Of a DNA stretch of 9,924 nt, positions 1 through 4,681 are shown piece after piece; the stretch's first letter is position 1, and every line of letters starts with the position of its first letter. The position numbers and the translations under genes are program-made. The notes beneath the pieces were generated by a model. That model saw only the letters and a program-made list of their open reading frames with translations, was not told the DNA's origin and ran no database searches. This stretch comes from Gallionella sp. (GTDB lineage Bacteria > Pseudomonadota > Gammaproteobacteria > Burkholderiales > Gallionellaceae). Where the stretch lies: the NCBI GenBank assembly GCA_030690245.1, contig JAUYGW010000022.1, positions 1-9,924 on the forward strand. The letters run 5' to 3'.

Positions 1-361
1 GCAGGGTTGCGCCCTGCTCAGGTCCGATCACATGCACGATACCCTGGCGCACGTCGTTCATTTTGAATTCGTTCACGCCGAACTCGGCGCAATTGCTGTC
101 CAGCGTCTCCACCTGCAAGCGCGCGATCGGATCGGCGATGCCCTGCGCGCGCCCGGTAGTCGGCACGTTGTGATCCGCCACCGCGAGGATCGAAGCCGTA
201 CGCCACAGCTTGCGGCCGGCCAGCTTCAACCCCTCGAACGCCTGCGGGCTGGTCACTTCATGCACCAGATGTCGGTCGATATAGATCAACGCGGTGCCGT
301 CGGCTTCCTGCCGCACCACGTGAGCATTCCAGAGTTTGTCGTAAAGGGTTTGTGCGTTCAT
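1..361 (-). CDS. leuC: 3-isopropylmalate dehydratase large subunit LeuC, N-terminal part
   Basis: LeuC pairs with LeuD to form the cytoplasmic isopropylmalate isomerase, which converts 2-isopropylmalate to 3-isopropylmalate in leucine biosynthesis. Only the first 120 codons are in the window; the family is normally about 470 residues, so the rest, including the three cysteines that hold the 4Fe-4S cluster, lies beyond base 1. The visible part is strongly diagnostic of the aconitase superfamily: the start [16 protein letters not shown], then [20 protein letters not shown] at about residues 27-46, and VADHNVPTT at about 65-73. The ATG at 361-359 is the natural family start. The Shine-Dalgarno match is poor (GCGAAAC before the ATG). 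A -10-like CATAAT lies on the minus strand in the short gap before the gene, without a convincing -35. It is downstream of, and codirectional with, the UPF0149 gene, with about 80 bp between them, so cotranscription is possible but not shown. Confidence 0.96.
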   Translation of the reverse strand, partial: MNAQTLYDKLWNAHVVRQEADGTALIYIDRHLVHEVTSPQAFEGLKLAGRKLWRTASILAVADHNVPTTGRAQGIADPIARLQVETLDSNCAEFGVNEFKMNDVRQGIVHVIGPEQGATL

Positions 362-418
362 GTTGTTTCGCTTGCTTGATGCTCGTTTTTAAGAGCGCGC
401 GATTATGCCACAACGGTT

Positions 419-443
419 GCTGCTTGGCAGCTTATAGAGCTGC
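419..443 (-). terminator. possible hairpin terminator or attenuator between UPF0149 gene and leuC
   Basis: Immediately after the stop of the UPF0149 gene, GCAGCT (427-432) and AGCTGC (438-443) form a perfect 6-bp stem with a 5-base loop. An overlapping alternative stem, GCTGC (419-423) with GCAGC (427-431), shares one arm, so the two structures exclude each other. No T-run follows in the direction of transcription, so an efficient intrinsic terminator is doubtful. It may only be a weak pause or an mRNA 3'-end stabiliser. Confidence 0.28.
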
Positions 444-1193
444 TCAATGCACCGTCGGCGGTGCGCCGCAGCACTTCTTAAATTTTTTGCCCGAGCCGCA
501 CGGGCATTCTTCGTTGCGCCCCACCTTGAAACGCGTATTAGGCATATCCACCACGTCGCTCACCAGACCGGACGGTGCTCTTCCCGGCTGCGCCAACCGC
601 TTTTTCGTTTCAGCTTCGCGCTGCTCGCCGAAATGATCATGAAGCAGCGCCACTGCGCCCGCAATCGATTCGTAGGCATCTTGCGTGGCCTGCTTGCCGT
701 CTGGGCTTTTTTCAAGTGTATCCCAGCCCTGCTCCGTGCCCAGCAACACCATGGGTACAAGAAACTCGGGGTATTTTTCGAATACCTCTTCCCAAGGCTC
801 GACAAACAAAAGCACGCCGCGCATAAAGCCCATACTCCAGCCTTCCGCATCAAAAAACTCGCTACCATCCTCCTGCGCCAGGGTATAAAACAGCGGGGCA
901 AAATCATCGTTGCCTATCGTGGTCAACACGCTGTTGTAATAGCGCATCACCAATTGCAAAATTCGGTTGGCCTGCTCCAGCGATGCAAACGCGGGCGCAT
1001 CCTCACCCTGTTCCATATCCCATATCCAGGGCAAATATTCGCTCGGCATGATGAGCCTGGGATTCAGCACCAGCGCGGCGAAGAAGCCATCCAGCGTGGA
1101 AATATCCATACCGTCTTCAGGCACCCCTTCTGACATCAAGAAATCGTCCAGCTCATCAATCTCGTCATCGTTCAATGCTTGCGTCGGATTCAT
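444..1193 (-). CDS. UPF0149 (YgfB/YecA-like) protein with C-terminal SEC-C zinc motif
   Basis: Predicted cytoplasmic protein of 249 residues. The N-terminal two thirds match the UPF0149 family: an acidic helical start ([16 protein letters not shown]), the [12 protein letters not shown] segment near residues 34-45, LPWIW near 54-58, and the FMRGVLLF segment. The C-terminus is a SEC-C domain, [19 protein letters not shown] at about 225-243, with cysteines 230, 232, 241 and 242 in the CxCx8CC zinc-ligand pattern also found at the end of SecA. The biochemical role of these proteins is not settled. SEC-C tails bind zinc and are often linked to ribosome or translocation partners (family knowledge). 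I chose the ATG at 1193 over the adjacent GTG at 1196 because GAAAG lies 8 bases before the ATG. It is read divergently from the higBA side and in the same direction as leuC. Confidence 0.9.
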   Translation of the reverse strand: MNPTQALNDDEIDELDDFLMSEGVPEDGMDISTLDGFFAALVLNPRLIMPSEYLPWIWDMEQGEDAPAFASLEQANRILQLVMRYYNSVLTTIGNDDFAPLFYTLAQEDGSEFFDAEGWSMGFMRGVLLFVEPWEEVFEKYPEFLVPMVLLGTEQGWDTLEKSPDGKQATQDAYESIAGAVALLHDHFGEQREAETKKRLAQPGRAPSGLVSDVVDMPNTRFKVGRNEECPCGSGKKFKKCCGAPPTVH

Positions 1194-1223
1194 CACTTAT
1201 TCTTTCAAGAAATTTAGTGAAAT

Positions 1224-1253
1224 ATTGTACCAACTTGAGTAGGGTGCGTTCCA
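1224..1253 (-). promoter_or_regulatory. putative promoter of the UPF0149 gene
   Basis: On the minus strand a -10-like TACAAT (complement of 1224-1229, five of six to TATAAT) lies about 30 bases before the start codon. An 18-base spacer separates it from TGGAAC (complement of 1248-1253), a weak -35. Position and orientation suit the UPF0149 gene, but the -35 is poor. Confidence 0.33.
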
Positions 1254-1273
1254 CTCACCACCAATTGAACTGT

Positions 1274-1293
1274 GGGGCGCGAATTTAATCCGA
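1274..1293 (+). repeat. left copy of direct repeat flanking higBA
   Basis: Twenty bases, GGGGCGCGAATTTAATCCGA, match 2137-2156 with one substitution (C for T at the fifth base). The two copies bracket the higBA pair in the same orientation. Here the repeat runs on into ACACGGCCCC, so GGGGC/GCCCC could pair across it. There is no transposase nearby. Confidence 0.7.
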
Positions 1294-1376
1294 ACACGGC
1301 CCCTTCAATTTAACATCTGTACCTCAAGGCTGTGTTTTTCAACCACACACGCAGTCTGTATTGAAAATAGTAACGA

Positions 1377-1405
1377 TTGACGGTACTAGTGCAAAGGGTT
1401 AGCAT
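1377..1405 (+). promoter_or_regulatory. higBA promoter: putative higBA promoter
   Basis: TTGACG (1377-1382, five of six to the -35 consensus), a 17-base spacer, then TAGCAT (1400-1405, four of six to the -10 consensus). The palindrome ACTAGT (1385-1390) sits in the spacer and could be part of an operator, since HigA-type antitoxins usually repress their own operon. Transcription would begin near 1412, giving a leader of about 65 bases before higB. No other gene is seen in the 285-bp gap from 1194 to 1478. Confidence 0.42.
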
Positions 1406-1445
1406 TTATACCGCCAAGTCAATTCCGGCAAGGCCACATAACTAA

Positions 1446-1458
1446 CGCCGTGATGGCG
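1446..1458 (+). promoter_or_regulatory. small dyad just before the higB ribosome binding site
   Basis: CGCC (1446-1449) and GGCG (1455-1458) are inverted around a 5-base loop, ending six bases before the AAAGGGA ribosome binding site. It could be a weak leader hairpin or half of an operator. Four base pairs is marginal. Confidence 0.18.
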
Positions 1459-1478
1459 CTGTGAAAGGGAACTACAAC

Positions 1479-1760
1479 ATGATCAAATCATTTGCGGATA
1501 AGGCTACAGAAGCAATATTTGACGGGTGGCGCGTCAAACAACTTCCACATGAGATTCAAGGCATCGCCCGGCGACAACTCAAGCTCATTGATGCCACGGG
1601 CAAAGTCGAAGAATTACGAATCCCGCCCGGCAACCGACTCGAACAGCTAACTGGCAATCGGGCTGGACAATGGAGCATCCGTATCAACGACCAATGGCGT
1701 ATCTGTTTCAGATGGCAAGACGGACATGCAGGAGATGTGGAAATCGTCGATTACCACTAG
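1479..1760 (+). CDS. higB: HigB-type mRNA interferase toxin (RelE superfamily)
   Basis: Predicted toxin of a type II toxin-antitoxin pair. HigB proteins are RelE-fold ribonucleases that cleave mRNA on the ribosome until HigA neutralises them. The 93-residue length is typical. The sequence follows the family plan: MIKSFADKATEAIFDG at the start, then LRIPPGNRLEQLTGN, GQWSIRINDQWRICF, and a terminal VEIVDYH. The conserved C-terminal Tyr-His closes the active-site region in this family. I start at ATG 1479 because AAAGGGA (1464-1470) lies 8 bases upstream; a GTG at 1461 would add six residues but lies upstream of that site. The antitoxin gene follows after nine bases, in the toxin-first order characteristic of higBA. 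No key segment is missing, so the toxin looks intact. Confidence 0.93.
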   Translation: MIKSFADKATEAIFDGWRVKQLPHEIQGIARRQLKLIDATGKVEELRIPPGNRLEQLTGNRAGQWSIRINDQWRICFRWQDGHAGDVEIVDYH

Positions 1761-1769
1761 GAGAATAAA

Positions 1770-2117
1770 ATGAGCATTCAACGCGAAGAACTGAACAACA
1801 TGAAATGGGGAAACACCGTCACCGGCGAGAGGCTTGCGCCCGTGCATCCCGGAGAAATCCTGTTGCATGACTTCATCGAACCTATGGGGCTGACCCGTTA
1901 CAAGGTCGCAAAATTCACCAGCGTCCCCCAGCGCCGCATTGATGAAATCTGCACCGGAAAACGCGCCGTTACCGCCGACACCGCCATGCGCCTTGGCCGC
2001 TTGTTCGGCATGTCCGCGCAAACATGGATGAATCTGCAAACACAGTATGATCTTGAAATCGCCGAAAACGAATTGGGTGACAAAATCGACCAAGAGGTTA
2101 TGCCGATTGCGGCGTAG
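1770..2117 (+). CDS. higA: HigA-type antitoxin, XRE-family DNA-binding protein
   Basis: Antitoxin partner of HigB, 115 residues. PVHPGEIL at residues 24-31 is the hallmark of the HigA/VapI group. A helix-turn-helix follows at about 41-87 (GLTRYKVAKFTSVPQRRIDEI, TGKRAVTADTAMRLGRLFG, then MSAQTWMNLQ). In the family this protein binds the toxin and represses the operon promoter. ATG 1770 is supported by AGGAGA (1759-1764), which overlaps the higB stop codon TAG, so translation of the two genes is probably coupled. An in-frame ATG at 1800 would shorten the N-terminus by ten residues but lacks that site. The gene is convergent with the XRE gene on the other strand; the second flanking repeat lies in the 72-bp gap. 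Confidence 0.94.
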   Translation: MSIQREELNNMKWGNTVTGERLAPVHPGEILLHDFIEPMGLTRYKVAKFTSVPQRRIDEICTGKRAVTADTAMRLGRLFGMSAQTWMNLQTQYDLEIAENELGDKIDQEVMPIAA

Positions 2118-2136
2118 CGTGGGCCAAGCGATTTTT

Positions 2137-2172
2137 GGGGTGCGAATTTAATCCGACCCCGACCCCGACCCC
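2137..2172 (+). repeat. right copy of higBA-flanking repeat, with GACCCC tandem tail
   Basis: Bases 2137-2156 repeat 1274-1293 with one change. Three tandem GACCCC units follow (2155-2172), the first overlapping the repeat end. GGGGT (2137-2141) and ACCCC (2156-2160) could pair as a weak hairpin between the convergent higA and XRE genes, but there is no T-run in either direction, so I do not call it a terminator. The related string AATCAGACCCC occurs at 7865-7875 beyond the far end of the accessory block. Confidence 0.7.
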
Positions 2173-2189
2173 TTATTGCGCCGCCGAGG

Positions 2190-2615
2190 TCAGTCGCGCG
2201 TGTTAGGCAAGCGTGTCGCATCAAGTGCCTGCGCCTTGGTCAACGCTTGAATCACCTCCCGCACTGTTTTACGGTGCGGGGTTGATAAAGCCAGGAACGC
2301 TTCAAAAATCTCGCGCTCCTGATAGCCGATGCCCTCATCCCAACGCGCTTGCTTCTCTTGAATTTGTTGCTTTATTTCCAGCCCAAAAGTTAATTCATCA
2401 AGTGGAATTTTGAGCCAATCGGCTAGCACCTCGATTTTATCGAGCCGTGGAATTGATTGTCCCTTTAGCCATTTATTCACGCCATGCAACGTAACTCCTC
2501 TGCCGAAGTAACGTTGATTGAATTCCCGCTCCAGCACCGCAGCTTCAGCCTTATAGCCCGCTTTCTCAATTGCGGCGCGTAATCGCTCTGCGAATTCCTC
2601 ATGTTTTTTATTCAT
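2190..2615 (-). CDS. XRE-family helix-turn-helix regulator, candidate controller of the type III R-M operon
   Basis: Small DNA-binding protein of 141 residues. The N-terminal half is an XRE (lambda-repressor-like) helix-turn-helix, clearest at about residues 38-79: VTLHGVNKWLKGQSIPRLDK, then IEVLADWLKIPLDELTFG. The C-terminal part (REIFEAFLALSTPHRKTVRE and onward) looks like helices for dimerisation. I cannot name an orthologue. It is divergent from mod, with about 120 bp between the starts. That gap holds repeated TTACGT-type sites, so autoregulation and control of mod-res is a reasonable inference, like controller (C) proteins of other R-M systems, although those are best known from type II. 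The ATG at 2615 is preceded only by a weak AACAGC. The gene is AT-richer than the host genes (a hand count of 2341-2400 gives 38% G+C), suggesting acquisition by transfer. Confidence 0.8.
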   Translation of the reverse strand: MNKKHEEFAERLRAAIEKAGYKAEAAVLEREFNQRYFGRGVTLHGVNKWLKGQSIPRLDKIEVLADWLKIPLDELTFGLEIKQQIQEKQARWDEGIGYQEREIFEAFLALSTPHRKTVREVIQALTKAQALDATRLPNTRD

Positions 2616-2618
2616 GCT

Positions 2619-2730
2619 GTTACGTTACTGCGATAAAAATTCAGCAAAGTAACCAAGGCGCAAGTTAAGTAATAAGCGTGACCATGACTTACGTACTGAT
2701 ATAAACTTCCAGTTAAGTCATTTACGTAAC
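2619..2730. promoter_or_regulatory. array of TTACGT-type palindromic sites, candidate XRE operators
   Basis: Three related sites lie in the XRE-mod gap: GTTACGTTAC (2619-2628, just before the XRE start), TTACGTAC (2689-2696, between the putative -35 and -10 of mod) and TTACGTAAC (2722-2730, just before the mod start). TTACGTAA at 2722-2729 is a perfect palindrome. AGTTAAGT also occurs twice (2663-2670 and 2711-2718). Dyads of this size in a divergent promoter beside an XRE gene fit operator DNA; the assignment to this regulator is inference. Confidence 0.45.
2678..2705 (+). promoter_or_regulatory. putative mod-res promoter
   Basis: GTGACC (2678-2683, four of six to the -35 consensus), a 16-base spacer, then TATAAA (2700-2705, five of six to the -10 consensus). 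Transcription would start near 2712, leaving a leader of about 26 bases. One TTACGT site overlaps the spacer and another lies between the start of transcription and the ATG, both suited to repression. Confidence 0.42.
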
Positions 2731-2737
2731 TAATCAC

Positions 2738-4681
2738 ATGTCTGAAAATAGCTCCACAACAACCCCCGATAGCTTAGAAGTTCCGGGCGCCACGCCTCAC
2801 TTCCGCACAGAACTTGCCGCACAGCTCGCCGAGTTGGTGCCCGAAGCCGTTGCCGATGGTAAGCTGGATATTGAAAAACTGCGCGAATTGCTGGCCGATG
2901 ACGTGGCCGACGGCAACGAGCGTTTCGGCCTGTTCTGGCCGGGCAAGAAACGCGCCCTGCGCGCCGCGCAAGCGCCGACCACGGCGACACTGAAACCGGA
3001 CTTCGCCCACTCGAAGGATTGGGACACGACGCAAAACGTGTTCATCGAGGGTGACAATCTGGAAGTGCTGAAAACGTTGCAAAGGCACTACCACAACAAG
3101 ATCAAGCTCATCTACATCGACCCGCCCTACAACACCGGCAAGGATTTTGTTTACCCGGACAACTTCAAGGAAGGCTTGGACACCTACCTTGAGTGGACGC
3201 GGCAGGTAAACGAAGAAGGTAAGAAAGTTTCGACCAACAGCGAGACCGAAGGCCGCTATCACTCGAACTGGTTGAACATGATGTATCCGCGCCTGAAGCT
3301 GGCGAGGAATCTGCTCACGGACGATGGGGTGATTTTTATCTCGATTGACGATAACGAGATTGATAATCTCACACGTCTCTGCAAGGAGGTTTTCGGCGAA
3401 AGCAATTTTTCGACAACGTTCATTCGGCAAAAGAAGAAAAAACCTTCGTTCCTTCATGAAAACGTCGGCTCAATGACCGAGTATGTCATCTGTGTCACGC
3501 GCAATAGATCCTTTACATTCCCGTTCTCAGTAGATGTAACAACTGCGGGCAAGAAATACCCGCTTAACAATGCCGGAAACTCTTTAGGCATTCTGCGATT
3601 CCCCGCTGGCATCGTCCGCTTTAGGATGAGCGACTGCACCGTCGAACCGCAGGACATGAGCGAGGGCAACATCGTGACGAAATTACTCGACACCTTGGTT
3701 ATTGAAAATGGCGTGAACAAAAATGAATTCCGCCTTGAGGGTGAGTGGCGTTACAGTCAAGCAACGCTCGATGAGATTGTCGCCGACGGAGACCTAATCA
3801 CGATTTCGAAGATACCATTCCGCCCGAATCACGTGAAGGCTGGTGGCGAGGTAAAGAAGATGCACAATCTCTTGACCCCAAATACCTATGGCGCTGGCAC
3901 AAATGAGGACGGAACTGAGGAACTGATCCAGATTCTCGGTGGGGACTACTTCGATAATCCAAAACCGTCGAGCCTCGTTCGGGTTCTCACTCAAGCGGTA
4001 ACCTATGATGATCCAACCGCTATCGTGCTGGACTTCTTCGCAGGTTCATCAACAACTGCACATGCAGTAATGGCATTGAACGCTGAAGACAAGGACGACG
4101 GCAAGAGGCGTTTCATCATGGTGCAACTGCCCGAACCCACGCCTGAAGAATCTGAAGCGCGTAAAGCGGGCTTCAACACCATCGCCGACATCTCGCGCAA
4201 GCGCATCGAACTGGCGGGCGAAAAAATCAAGACCGATAGCCCCATGACCACCCAGGAGCTGGACACCGGCTTTCGCGCCTACAAACTGTCTGACACAAAT
4301 TTCAGCAAATGGCGCGTCACCAGCGATGTGGCGGTCAACGAGCTGGAACAGCATCTGCTCGATCTGCGCGACAGTGCCGATGACGAGGCGCAAGCCGACG
4401 ATCTGCTGACTGAGCTCTTGCTCAAGCTGGGCTATTCGCTGACTGAACCCATCCATACGGAAACCATCGCCGGGCTGGAAGTGCGCAAGGTGGGTGATAA
4501 CGGCGTGCTGGCCTATCTCAATGAGCATGCAAAGCCCACGCTGGCGCAACTGCGGGCGCTAGTGGATGCCGCACCCGCCCGTATCATCGTGCTGGAAGAT
4601 GCCTTCCACGGCGACGATGAACTTAAAACCAACCTTGCCCAGCACGCGAAAAGCCGTGGCATAGAGTTGTGGACGGCGTGA
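2738..4681 (+). CDS. mod: type III restriction-modification DNA methyltransferase subunit Mod
   Basis: Site-specific adenine-N6 methyltransferase of a type III R-M system. It recognises the target sequence, methylates one strand and forms the complex with Res. The 647 residues fit the family. The order of motifs is that of beta-class N4/N6 methylases: the catalytic DPPYNTG comes first (residues 128-134, in IYIDPPYNTGKDFVYPDNF) and the AdoMet-binding DFFAGSS follows at 432-438. The third glycine of the usual FxGxG is a serine, a variation I believe is tolerated in Mod proteins. The stretch at about 225-420 is the target-recognition region. It is AT-richer than the rest (3421-3480 is 43% G+C by hand count, against 72% at 2941-3000), which suggests domain exchange. 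ATG 2738 has no good ribosome binding site. The stop TGA shares its A with the res ATG (TGATG). I see no simple-sequence tract of the kind that makes some mod genes phase-variable. Confidence 0.96.
   Translation: MSENSSTTTPDSLEVPGATPHFRTELAAQLAELVPEAVADGKLDIEKLRELLADDVADGNERFGLFWPGKKRALRAAQAPTTATLKPDFAHSKDWDTTQNVFIEGDNLEVLKTLQRHYHNKIKLIYIDPPYNTGKDFVYPDNFKEGLDTYLEWTRQVNEEGKKVSTNSETEGRYHSNWLNMMYPRLKLARNLLTDDGVIFISIDDNEIDNLTRLCKEVFGESNFSTTFIRQKKKKPSFLHENVGSMTEYVICVTRNRSFTFPFSVDVTTAGKKYPLNNAGNSLGILRFPAGIVRFRMSDCTVEPQDMSEGNIVTKLLDTLVIENGVNKNEFRLEGEWRYSQATLDEIVADGDLITISKIPFRPNHVKAGGEVKKMHNLLTPNTYGAGTNEDGTEELIQILGGDYFDNPKPSSLVRVLTQAVTYDDPTAIVLDFFAGSSTTAHAVMALNAEDKDDGKRRFIMVQLPEPTPEESEARKAGFNTIADISRKRIELAGEKIKTDSPMTTQELDTGFRAYKLSDTNFSKWRVTSDVAVNELEQHLLDLRDSADDEAQADDLLTELLLKLGYSLTEPIHTETIAGLEVRKVGDNGVLAYLNEHAKPTLAQLRALVDAAPARIIVLEDAFHGDDELKTNLAQHAKSRGIELWTA

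Noticed and set aside
447..1133. A 228-codon plus-strand frame opposite the UPF0149 gene
   Set aside because: The minus-strand protein has clear UPF0149 and SEC-C motifs. The plus-strand translation is His/Arg-rich shadow sequence.
2155..2172. GACCCC tandem units as a phase-variation tract
   Set aside because: Only three units, located between convergent genes rather than in a coding region or promoter, so no switching role is apparent.
3429..3442. A-rich run in mod as a slippage site
   Set aside because: The longest unbroken A-run is about six bases, within an ordinary Lys-rich stretch, and the frame continues intact. It is too short to argue for phase variation.
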